A DNA stretch of 13,356 bases, from positions 1 through 13,356 of the forward strand of contig URGY01000033.1 of NCBI GenBank assembly GCA_900547505.1. Reading direction: 5' to 3'. A program made the position numbers and the translations under genes. The notes beneath the pieces are model-generated. The model was not told where the DNA came from. It saw only the letters and a program-made list of their open reading frames with translations, and searched no databases. Positions 6,340 through 12,490 of this stretch are shown in pieces (position 1 is the stretch's first letter; each line of letters opens with the position of its first letter). The stretch comes from an uncultured Collinsella sp. (lineage in GTDB: Bacteria > Actinomycetota > Coriobacteriia > Coriobacteriales > Coriobacteriaceae).

Positions 6340-7263
6340 ATGAATCAGATCATTCTCGCATCTCATGGCGGCCTGGCCGCAGGCGCCAAAGACACGCTCG
6401 AGATGGTTCTCGGCGACGTGTCGAACGTCCACGTCGTGTCGCTTGCTCGTGACGACAAGGAGCCCATCACCAATAAGGTGGACGCCATGATCGCCACGTT
6501 CAACGCGGACGACACCGTCTATGTGCTGACCGATATGCTCGGCAGCTCGGTCAACAACAACATGGTCGAGCTTTCCAAGAACGGCACGAAGTTCACGGTT
6601 GTCAGCGGTTTCAACATCCCGCTGGCGCTCACGCTCGCTATGAGCCCCGTCCCCGTCGAGGGCGCCGAGCTCGCGGCCCTCATCAATGAGGCCCGCACCG
6701 GTCTGACCAACCCCAACGCACCGGTCGAGGCCGCCGCGGCTCCCGCCAAGAAGGCCAAGGCGTCCCGTCACAGCTCCGGTCCCGCCAAGATCGTCCTCGC
6801 ACGTCTTGACTACCGTCTGCTGCACGGCCAGGTCGTCTTTACCTGGACCACCAAGGTTCAGGCCGAGCGCATCATCGTCGTCGACAACGCTGCCGCCAAC
6901 GATGACATCAAGAAGGGCGCTCTTAAGCTGGCCAAGCCCCAGGGCGTGCGCCTGAACGTCTTCACCGTCGAGCGTGCCCTCGCCAAGATGGATAAGCTCA
7001 ACACCCTCGGCGAGCGCGTCATGTTCGTCTTTGGCAACACTGCCGAGATGCTGCAGTTCTGCCAGGGCTACAAGCTCGACGCCATCAACCTGGGCGCCAC
7101 CGCCAACCACGACGGTGCCGATCAGGTCGGCGGTAAGGACAGCTCCGTCTTCCTCGACGCCACCCAGAAGGCCGACGTCAACCAGCTGCTCGACATGGGC
7201 ATTAAGCTCTACGTCCAGCAGACCCCTACGTATCAGAGCGTCGACATCGACGCCAAGCTGTAA
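6340..7263 (+). CDS. PTS mannose-family fused EIIA-EIIB component
   Basis: This 307-aa cytoplasmic protein combines two phosphotransfer domains of a mannose/fructose/sorbose-class permease. EIIA spans about residues 1-128, with active-site H9 in LASHGGLA and the TDMLGSSVNN segment (64-73). An Ala/Pro/Lys-rich hinge (about 127-148, AAAAPAKKAK) follows. EIIB spans about 149-307, with H162 in the signature RLDYRLLHGQV. Phosphate passes from HPr to H9, then H162, then the incoming sugar. The EIIAB fusion is as in E. coli ManX. AAGGAGGAGG at 6326-6335 gives a very strong start. It is the first gene of the operon with EIIC, EIID and the second SIS deglycase, so the substrate is probably a sugar-amine conjugate rather than mannose. 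Confidence 0.93.
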   Translation: MNQIILASHGGLAAGAKDTLEMVLGDVSNVHVVSLARDDKEPITNKVDAMIATFNADDTVYVLTDMLGSSVNNNMVELSKNGTKFTVVSGFNIPLALTLAMSPVPVEGAELAALINEARTGLTNPNAPVEAAAAPAKKAKASRHSSGPAKIVLARLDYRLLHGQVVFTWTTKVQAERIIVVDNAAANDDIKKGALKLAKPQGVRLNVFTVERALAKMDKLNTLGERVMFVFGNTAEMLQFCQGYKLDAINLGATANHDGADQVGGKDSSVFLDATQKADVNQLLDMGIKLYVQQTPTYQSVDIDAKL

Positions 7264-7268
7264 TCAAC

Positions 7269-7282
7269 CAGGCTTTTGCCTG
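7269..7282 (+). other. Small intercistronic hairpin between EIIAB and EIIC
   Basis: CAGGC (7269-7273) pairs with GCCTG (7278-7282) around a TTTT loop, 6 bases after the EIIAB stop codon and just before the EIIC ribosome binding site. It may tune mRNA processing or stability; too short to call a terminator. Confidence 0.35.
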
Positions 7283-7299
7283 ACTGAAAGGAGAAGGGT

Positions 7300-8094
7300 A
7301 TGAATACGTTCATCAGTGCGGTGCTCGTCGGCCTCGTCGGCGTGTTCTGCATGTGGGACTCCCGCCTGCTCGGTCGTCTTAACTTCGAGCAGCCCCTCGT
7401 TGGCGCTACGCTCGTCGGTCTGCTGCTGGGCGATGTGCCCACCGGCCTTGCCGTCGGTGCCGCCGTCGAGCTCGTGTCCATGGGCCTGGTGCAGGTCGGC
7501 GCCGCCGTTCCGCCCGATATGGTCCTGGGCGGCATCGTGGCCGCTGCCTTTGCGTGCCTGACCGATGCTTCCGCCGAGACCGCCATGACGATCGCCATCC
7601 CGGTCGCCGTCCTGGGTCAGCTCCTCGGCATCGTGTTCCGTTCCATCATCGCCGCCCTCACCCATGTGGCAGATAGCGCGATCGATAACGGAAAGTTCAA
7701 GACCGCTTACCGTATGCACATCTGCGCCGGCTCCGGTCTGTACGCCGTCATGTACTTCCTGCCGATCTTCCTCGCCGTCTTTGTTGGCACCGACCTGGTT
7801 CAGGCCATCGTCAACATGGTTCCCGAGTGGCTGTCCACCGGTCTTAACGTTTCGACCAAGATCATGACCGCCTACGGCTTGGCCCTGCTGCTCACCATGA
7901 TGATCAAGAAGGGTATGACTCCGTTCCTGTTCATCGGTTTCCTGCTCGCCGCTTACCTCAACCTGTCCGTCATCGCGGTCGCTCTGATCGGTGTGTGCCT
8001 GGCTGTCGTCTTCATGGGCTTCAAGTTCAACGGTTCCCATGCAGCTGCCGGTGTCGATTCCGACTACGATCCGCTCGAAGACGACGAAGACTAA
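7300..8094 (+). CDS. PTS mannose-family EIIC permease component
   Basis: This 264-aa integral membrane protein is the EIIC subunit, which with EIID forms the sugar channel. Recognisable features are the start MNTFISAVLVGLVGVFCMWD, then RLLGRLNFEQPLVGATLVGLLLGD split across 22-45, and VELVSMGLVQVGAAVPPDMVLGGIVAAA. These are typical of ManY/AgaW/SorA-type EIIC with a glycine-rich substrate region. Length is normal for the family. The C-terminus is a soluble acidic tail (about 245-264, ending DPLEDDED). GAAAGGAGAAGGG precedes the ATG. The gene overlaps the ribosome binding site of EIID at its stop codon (AAGGAGGA 8093-8100), indicating tight co-translation. Confidence 0.93.
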   Translation: MNTFISAVLVGLVGVFCMWDSRLLGRLNFEQPLVGATLVGLLLGDVPTGLAVGAAVELVSMGLVQVGAAVPPDMVLGGIVAAAFACLTDASAETAMTIAIPVAVLGQLLGIVFRSIIAALTHVADSAIDNGKFKTAYRMHICAGSGLYAVMYFLPIFLAVFVGTDLVQAIVNMVPEWLSTGLNVSTKIMTAYGLALLLTMMIKKGMTPFLFIGFLLAAYLNLSVIAVALIGVCLAVVFMGFKFNGSHAAAGVDSDYDPLEDDED

Positions 8095-8107
8095 GGAGGA
8101 ACACACT

Positions 8108-8941
8108 ATGGCAACCGCAACCAAGGACGTGTCCCTGAACAAGAAGGTCAGCCAGTTCTTCTGGCGCTCCTGGGCCATCCAGGCCTCTTGGAACTACGAG
8201 CGTCAGATGAACATGGGCTTCCTCTACGGCATGGTTCCCACGCTCGATCGCCTCTATCCGGACGAGTCCGACCCCAAGCAGCTCGCTGCTAAGAAAGAGG
8301 CTTACCACCGTCACATGGCGTTCTACAACTGCACCCCGCAGACGAGCGCTTTCATCCTGGGCCTCTCCGCCTCCATGGAGGAGGAGTACGCCAAGGATCC
8401 CGAGAACTTCGATCCCGATTCGATCAACGCGGTCAAGACCTCCCTCATGGGTCCGCTTTCCGGCATCGGTGACTCCTTCTTCCAGGGCACCATCCGCGTT
8501 ATCGCCTTTGGTCTGGGCGTCCAGCTGGCTCAGCAGGGCTCCATCATGGGCCCGATTCTGGCCATGCTCATCTCCATCGTCCCCTCTGTGCTGATCACTT
8601 GGTTCGCAGCCAAGATGGGCTATCAGGGCGGCCACGAGTACCTGAGCAAGCTTCAGGGCGGCGACCTCATGGAGAAGCTCATGTATGTCTGCGGCATCGT
8701 GGGTCTTATGTCCGTGGGCGGCATGATCGCTACGCTGATCGGCGCCACCACCCCGCTGCAGTTCGCTGACGGCACCGTCGTGATCCAGGACATCCTGGAC
8801 GGCATGATGCCCCAGATGATCTCCCTCGGCCTCACCGGCCTTATGTACTGGCTCATCAAGAAGAACGTCAACACCGGTTGGCTTCTCGTGATCGCCATCG
8901 TGGGCGGCATCGCCCTCTCCGCGGCCGGCATCCTGGCCTAG
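8108..8941 (+). CDS. PTS mannose-family EIID permease component
   Basis: This 277-aa protein is the EIID membrane subunit unique to mannose-class PTS. Landmarks are the N-terminal WRSWAIQASWNYERQMNMGF (19-38) and YGMVP, RHMAFYNCTP (about 67-77), and the family signature GPLSGIGDSFFQGT (114-127). Helices then lead to a final hydrophobic segment ending AAGILA. The ATG at 8108 is chosen because AAGGAGGA lies 7 bp upstream. The open frame extends back to 7991 only by overlapping EIIC in another frame. Its association with a deglycase just downstream resembles the gfr (glucoselysine) operon of Salmonella. Confidence 0.93.
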   Translation: MATATKDVSLNKKVSQFFWRSWAIQASWNYERQMNMGFLYGMVPTLDRLYPDESDPKQLAAKKEAYHRHMAFYNCTPQTSAFILGLSASMEEEYAKDPENFDPDSINAVKTSLMGPLSGIGDSFFQGTIRVIAFGLGVQLAQQGSIMGPILAMLISIVPSVLITWFAAKMGYQGGHEYLSKLQGGDLMEKLMYVCGIVGLMSVGGMIATLIGATTPLQFADGTVVIQDILDGMMPQMISLGLTGLMYWLIKKNVNTGWLLVIAIVGGIALSAAGILA

Positions 8942-8971
8942 TCGCGACCAAGCGCCTAACCGCTTTCCCCC

Positions 8972-9010
8972 GGGGGCCTGCCTGACATCCCATACCCCAG
9001 GCAGGCTCCC
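8972..9010 (+). terminator. Hairpin after EIID, possible partial terminator or processing site
   Basis: GGGGGCCTGCCT (8972-8983) pairs with AGGCAGGCTCCC (8999-9010) over 12 bp with one G-U, around a 15-nt loop. No U tract follows. It could lower expression of the downstream SIS gene relative to the PTS genes. Confidence 0.5.
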
Positions 9011-9018
9011 ATCCCTAA

Positions 9019-9049
9019 ATGTGTCAAAGGGACAGTTCCTTTGACACAT
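9019..9049. repeat. TGTGTCAAAGGGACA hairpin repeat
   Basis: ATGTGTCAAAGG (9019-9030) pairs perfectly with CCTTTGACACAT (9038-9049) around GACAGTT. GGGAC sits at the top of the left arm. Its form resembles the GGGAC hairpins at 2883, 4950 and 10231. From memory, similar hairpins are frequent between genes in Coriobacteriia genomes. Confidence 0.7.
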
Positions 9050-9139
9050 CCTCAACGGGCCGGCGACTCGGTCCAAATCACGGTAACCCTGCGAGCGCCC
9101 GGCAATGTGGCGCCGCAAAAATCGAAAGGAATGTGTCAG

Positions 9140-10123
9140 ATGTACGAGATCGACCTTAACCTCCCTAAGCAGATCGTCGCTGACGTCCTGTCCAACCACG
9201 AGATCCACAGCGTCGCCTTCGTCGGCTGCGGTGCTTCCATGTCCGACCTTTACCCCGCCAAGTACTTCCTGGCCAACAACACGGACAAGCTGAACGTTCA
9301 GATCTTCACCGCTAACGAGTTCAACTACGACACGCCTTCCTGGGTCAACGAGCACACCTTCGTGATCACCTGCTCCCTCGGTGGCTCCACGCCCGAGACC
9401 GTCGAGGCCAACAAGACCGCCAAGAAGCACAACTGCCCGGTCGTCTCCCTCACCAACAAGGCTGGCTCCGCTCTGACCGTCGACGCTGACTACGTCATCG
9501 TTCACGGCTTCCACGCCAACTTCGCTGCCAAGTGCGAGAAGCCCGGCTACGCCATCGCTCTTGCTGTCGAGATCCTTCAGCAGACCGAGGGCTATGACCA
9601 CTACGAGGACATGATCACCGGCCTCACCAACGTCTTCGAGCTCTGCGAGAACGCCGCTCAGCACTGCAAGAAGCTCGCCAAGAAGTTCGCCGAGGACTTC
9701 AAGGACGACAAGATGATCTACTTCATGGCTTCCGGTGCCTCCGAGAAGATGGCTTATTCTCACGCCGCCTTCCTGTTTACCGAGATGCAGTGGATCGACG
9801 CCGCTGCCTACAACACCGGCGAGTACTTCCACGGCCCGTTCGAGGTTTCCACCGAGGGTAAGCCCTACGTCTTCTTCATGTCCGATGGCGCCACCCGTCC
9901 GATGGACGCCCGCGCCCTCACCTTCCTTGAGCGCATGGGCGCCAAGGTCGCTCTGATCGACTCCAAGGACTACGGCCTGGCCGACGCCGTGCCCGCGAGC
10001 GTCGTCACCTACTTCAACCCGCTGCTGCACCTCGCCGTTATGCGCGAGTACGGCAACCAGATCGCCGAGGCCCGTCAGCACCCGCTGACCATGCGTCGCT
10101 ACATGTGGAAGCTTTCCTACTAA
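9140..10123 (+). CDS. SIS-domain sugar-phosphate deglycase, FrlB/GfrF-like (paralogue 2)
   Basis: This 327-aa cytosolic protein has two SIS domains and is paralogous to the protein at 3850. Phosphosugar loops are GCGASMSD (29-36) and SLGGSTPET (79-87). The presumed catalytic pair is E215 (FTEMQWID) and H231 (GEYFHGPFE), 16 residues apart as in GlmS. It keeps the GE-x-x-HGP form seen in FrlB (GEFRHGP), whereas paralogue 1 has CDFFHGP. The C-terminus TMRRYMWKLSY is shared between the two. The ATG at 9140 is preferred because AAAGGA at 9125-9130 is 9 bp away; the in-frame ATG at 9131 has no spacing. It is the last gene of the PTS operon and probably cleaves the phosphorylated import product. C-ending codons dominate, suggesting high expression. 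The exact substrate is inferred. Confidence 0.85.
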   Translation: MYEIDLNLPKQIVADVLSNHEIHSVAFVGCGASMSDLYPAKYFLANNTDKLNVQIFTANEFNYDTPSWVNEHTFVITCSLGGSTPETVEANKTAKKHNCPVVSLTNKAGSALTVDADYVIVHGFHANFAAKCEKPGYAIALAVEILQQTEGYDHYEDMITGLTNVFELCENAAQHCKKLAKKFAEDFKDDKMIYFMASGASEKMAYSHAAFLFTEMQWIDAAAYNTGEYFHGPFEVSTEGKPYVFFMSDGATRPMDARALTFLERMGAKVALIDSKDYGLADAVPASVVTYFNPLLHLAVMREYGNQIAEARQHPLTMRRYMWKLSY

Positions 10124-10157
10124 TCACAAGTAAGTAGACCTTACGGGTTGATTGAGA

Positions 10158-10188
10158 GGGGATGGGGTTTGCGCCCCGTCCCCTTTTT
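10158..10188 (+). terminator. Intrinsic terminator of the PTS-deglycase operon
   Basis: GGGGATGGGG (10158-10167) pairs with CCCCGTCCCC (10174-10183) with one G-U, around a TTTGCG loop. TTTTT and then GCTTT follow directly. This closes the operon after the second SIS gene. Confidence 0.92.
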
Positions 10189-10220
10189 GCTTTGGGGGCG
10201 TGTCCGTCGCGTCATAAAAC

Positions 10221-10265
10221 CCCAGATAAAACCTACCAAAATAAACCTGTCCCTTTTTGGCAGGT
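10221..10265 (+). repeat. Hairpin repeat copy B (CCTACCAAAA / GGGAC type)
   Basis: The arms ACCTACCAAAA (10231-10241) and TTTTGGCAGGT (10255-10265) pair with one mismatch. The inner part holds AAACCTGTCCC, which is GGGAC on the opposite strand. It is preceded by CCCAGATAAA, as in copy C (12357), and ends just before the HAD gene's ribosome binding site. Confidence 0.8.
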
Positions 10266-10279
10266 GGGAGGAGATGCGT

Positions 10280-10909
10280 ATGATCAAGGCAGTGCTGTTT
10301 GACATGGACGGAGTGCTGGTCGATACCGAGTGGTTCTACAACCGCCGCCGCGTGGCGTTTATGGAAGAGAAGGGGTTCCACTTTGACGAGATTCCCGATC
10401 TTTCGGGGTCTAACGAGCCGGCCATTTGGGAGGCGCTGGTGCCCGACGATGTTGAGCTGCGCGAGCGCCTACGCGTGGAGTACAAGCAGGTCTACAGCCC
10501 GGACCACCCCGTTCCGTATGCCGAGCTGCTCAACGAGCAGACGGAGCCGGTGATGCGCAAGCTGCACGAGCGCGGCGTGAAGTGCGCCATCGCAAGCTCG
10601 TCCTATCGCGAGCTCATTGACGAGCTGGTGGAGATCGCTGACATTGCCGATGTGCTGGATTTCACCATCAGCGGTCACGAGTGCAGTGCGTTTAAGCCCG
10701 ATCCCGAGATCTACCTGCGTGCCATGGAGGCGCTGGGGGTGGAGCCTACCGAGTGCCTGGTTATCGAGGACTCGCCTTTGGGCATCGAGGCCGGTAAGCG
10801 CTCCGGCGCCCGTGTCCTGGCGCTGCGTCCGCACGAGGGTGTCAACCTCGATCAATCGCGAGCCGATGCCGTTATCGATAATCTGATCGACATTTTGGCC
10901 GCTTTGTAG
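10280..10909 (+). CDS. HAD-superfamily hydrolase (beta-phosphoglucomutase / sugar phosphatase-like)
   Basis: This 209-aa cytosolic protein is a HAD subfamily IA member. Motif I is FDMDGVLVDTE with nucleophile D8 and acid/base D10. The cap domain is about residues 18-85. Motif II is IASSS (105-109), motif III is K139 in AFKPDPEIY, and motif IV is IEDSPLGIEAG with E163 and D164. The cap and motif IV style match beta-phosphoglucomutases and 2-deoxyglucose/sugar phosphatases. ATG 10280 is chosen over 10274 because GGAGGAG (10267-10273) abuts the latter. It follows the operon terminator and a repeat, so it probably has its own transcription. It could dephosphorylate or isomerise sugar phosphates from the neighbouring pathway, but this is only positional inference. 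Confidence 0.87.
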   Translation: MIKAVLFDMDGVLVDTEWFYNRRRVAFMEEKGFHFDEIPDLSGSNEPAIWEALVPDDVELRERLRVEYKQVYSPDHPVPYAELLNEQTEPVMRKLHERGVKCAIASSSYRELIDELVEIADIADVLDFTISGHECSAFKPDPEIYLRAMEALGVEPTECLVIEDSPLGIEAGKRSGARVLALRPHEGVNLDQSRADAVIDNLIDILAAL

Positions 10910-11006
10910 TGTCGATTCACCGCAAGAAGCACGGGTTCACGTGTCTTTTGCTGCGGATTGGCTTAATTTGTCATCTATTTGGATCCGTTTGGCTTCGATT
11001 CGGACT

Positions 11007-11125
11007 AAGTGAGTAGACTTTTTGGTGCAGGACGAGCACAAAGCGCATCTGCTCTAGTAAAACAGCAGGTCACAGGGGTGGCGGTTTTGGGTGTGCTCTG
11101 CAGGTCGCGTAAAGTCTACTCACTT
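11007..11125. repeat. 119-bp element with perfect 15-bp terminal inverted repeats
   Basis: AAGTGAGTAGACTTT (11007-11021) is repeated inverted as AAAGTCTACTCACTT (11111-11125). Just inside, GAGCAC (11034-11039) faces GTGCTC, so the ends can fold further. A related sequence, AAGTAAGTAGACCTT, occurs alone at 10128-10142 right after the second SIS stop codon. There is no ORF inside. The layout suggests a small non-autonomous mobile element or a structured RNA. Confidence 0.7.
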
Positions 11126-11186
11126 GTAATTTGGGCCTTTGGTCGTGGAGTTGCTGGTCCCGCTTTGGTTGTCGAGAGAGGGTGAA

Positions 11187-11218
11187 TTGAAACGCCCTCG
11201 CACGCGCCATGCTACAAT
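11187..11218 (+). promoter_or_regulatory. Probable promoter of the YitT-family gene
   Basis: TGCTACAAT (11210-11218) is an extended -10 (TGn followed by TACAAT). TTGAAA at 11187-11192 is a possible -35, but its 20-bp spacer is long, so the extended -10 may do most of the work. It lies about 45 bp before the GTG start. Confidence 0.55.
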
Positions 11219-11263
11219 CGCCGACATGTCCCACAACTATATCTGCCTTCGAAAGGAGCCTAC

Positions 11264-12271
11264 GTGGCGAACGCCATCGAACAGCTCACGGACCGCGTGC
11301 TCGTGCTCGGCCGCCTCACCATCGTCCGCCGCGCCATTACTGCCGTGGCGGTCACCATTTCCGCTGTTCTCCAGACATTTCTGATCCAGGCGTTCATTCG
11401 GCCCGCCGACCTGCTTCCGAGCGGTCTCACCGGCGTCGCGGTCCTGCTCGATCGCGTTACCTCGCTCGGCGGCATTCACATCGACATCTCGCTCGGTATG
11501 CTCGCGCTCAACATCCCCGTGGCACTCCTATGTTGGAGCGGCATTAGCAAGCGCTTCGTCATCTTCTCGATGATGCAGGTTGTGCTCTCATCGCTCTTTC
11601 TCAACATCTTTCACTTCGCCCCGTTTTTGGGCGACAAGATCATGCTCATCATTTTTGGCGGCGTGGTCTCGGGTCTGGGCGCTGCCATCGCGCTTAAATC
11701 CGGCGCATCCACCGGCGGCACCGACTTTATCGCGCTGTGGGTTTCCAACCACACGGGCAAGACCATCTGGGGCGTCATCTTTGGTTTCAACTGCTTTATC
11801 CTGGCGATCTTTGGCTTTATGTTTGGTTGGGACAAGGCGGCGTATTCCATTGTGTTCCAGTTTATTTCGACCAAGACTATCGACAGTTTCTATCGTCGCT
11901 ACGATCGCGTGACGCTGCAGATCACGACGCGTAAGGCAGACGAGGTCATGACTGCCTACGTAAACCATTTTCAGCACGGCATTAGCTGCGCCGAGGTCGT
12001 CGGCGGATATAGCCGCGAAAAGATGCACCTGCTGAACACCGTTGTCTCGACCTACGAGAGTCAGGACATTATCAAGCTGGTGTGCGACGTTGATCCCGGC
12101 GCCGTGATCAACGTGTTCCACACGCTCAACTTTGTGGGCGGCTGGTGGGGTGGTCATGTCGACGAGCCCATGCCCACGGCCGTTCCCGATCCCGACAAGC
12201 CCGCACGCATGGCCAGCAGGCAGGCGCGCCTCAGCGAACAGGACAGCCTGCAGCAGGACGACGGCAAGTAG
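11264..12271 (+). CDS. YitT-family membrane protein (DUF161 plus DUF2179)
   Basis: This 335-aa protein has an N-terminal multi-helix YitT membrane domain (about residues 20-205). It carries the family segments LPSGLTGVAVLLD (51-63) and SGASTGGTDFIAL (146-158). A soluble C-terminal DUF2179 domain follows (about 214-298: ITTRKADEVM, then GGYSREKMHLLNTVV and DPGAVINVFHTLNFVGGWWGG). The family is widespread in Gram-positives; its molecular role is poorly defined, with transport suggested. The start is GTG 11264 behind GAAAGGAG (11251-11258). A charged, Glu/Gln/Asp-rich tail of about 35 residues ends the protein. It has its own promoter and is probably unrelated to the sugar locus. Confidence 0.88.
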   Translation: MANAIEQLTDRVLVLGRLTIVRRAITAVAVTISAVLQTFLIQAFIRPADLLPSGLTGVAVLLDRVTSLGGIHIDISLGMLALNIPVALLCWSGISKRFVIFSMMQVVLSSLFLNIFHFAPFLGDKIMLIIFGGVVSGLGAAIALKSGASTGGTDFIALWVSNHTGKTIWGVIFGFNCFILAIFGFMFGWDKAAYSIVFQFISTKTIDSFYRRYDRVTLQITTRKADEVMTAYVNHFQHGISCAEVVGGYSREKMHLLNTVVSTYESQDIIKLVCDVDPGAVINVFHTLNFVGGWWGGHVDEPMPTAVPDPDKPARMASRQARLSEQDSLQQDDGK

Positions 12272-12311
12272 GGTATTGGCATTTTGCCGGTCCTGCGCAA
12301 CCCATCCGAAC

Positions 12312-12347
12312 GAGCCCCCCGAAAGCCCCGTTGCTTTCGAGAGGCTC
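12312..12347 (+). terminator. Hairpin after the YitT gene, probable terminator
   Basis: GAGCC and GAAAG (12312-12316, 12321-12325) pair with CTTTC and GGCTC (12334-12338, 12343-12347), separated by a 4x4 internal loop. It is followed by TCGTTTG, a poor U tract. Confidence 0.45.
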
Positions 12348-12356
12348 TCGTTTGCC

Positions 12357-12399
12357 CAGATAAAACCTACCAAAATGAAGCTGTCGCTTTTTGGTAGGG
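12357..12399 (+). repeat. Hairpin repeat copy C (CCTACCAAAA type)
   Basis: CCAGATAAAACCTACC matches copy B almost base for base. The arms CCTACCAAAA and TTTTGGTAGG (12389-12398) pair perfectly. Centre changes relative to B include CTGTCGC for CTGTCCC, so the GGGAC core is mutated to GCGAC here. It precedes the second GntR gene's promoter. Confidence 0.8.
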
Positions 12400-12441
12400 A
12401 GGGTGTATCGTTTTATCATTATGAGGTAATATGAAACTAGA

Positions 12442-12476
12442 CGTTATATACGTATTAGTTATTTCGATATTTCGAT
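12442..12476 (+). promoter_or_regulatory. Candidate operator/promoter of the second GntR gene
   Basis: CGTTATATACGTATTAG (from 12442) contains CGTTATATAC, the exact reverse complement of 5015-5024 before the DMT gene, and CGTTATA as before the PTS operon (6305). A tandem ATTTCGAT repeat (12461-12468, 12469-12476) follows 14 bp before the start codon. It suggests autoregulation. Confidence 0.5.
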
Positions 12477-12490
12477 AAGAGTGATTAGAT

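Larger units (their letters stand above)
10910..11263. other. 354-bp intergenic region without a gene
   Basis: No credible coding sequence is visible. The open frames here lack ribosome binding sites and have atypical composition. It contains the 119-bp inverted-repeat element (11007-11125) and the probable promoter of the YitT gene (11187-11218). Confidence 0.6.

Noticed and set aside
9041..9139. 33-residue upstream extension of the second SIS protein
   Set aside because: It begins inside the TGTGTCAAAGG hairpin and has no ribosome binding site; AAAGGA is placed for the ATG at 9140.
8027..10081. 684-codon open frame on the minus strand opposite the EIID and second SIS genes
   Set aside because: It is antisense to clearly recognised genes. 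Its Gly/Val/Asp-rich translation matches no family, and its openness follows from the rarity of TTA, TCA and CTA codons in the sense genes.
10148..10279. 44-residue upstream extension of the HAD protein
   Set aside because: It would run through the operon terminator and repeat copy B. HAD motif I normally lies within the first ten residues, and a good ribosome binding site precedes 10280.
11139..11384. Plus-strand open frame in the gap before the YitT gene
   Set aside because: It overlaps the YitT promoter, ribosome binding site and coding sequence in another frame, and has no ribosome binding site of its own or recognisable domain.
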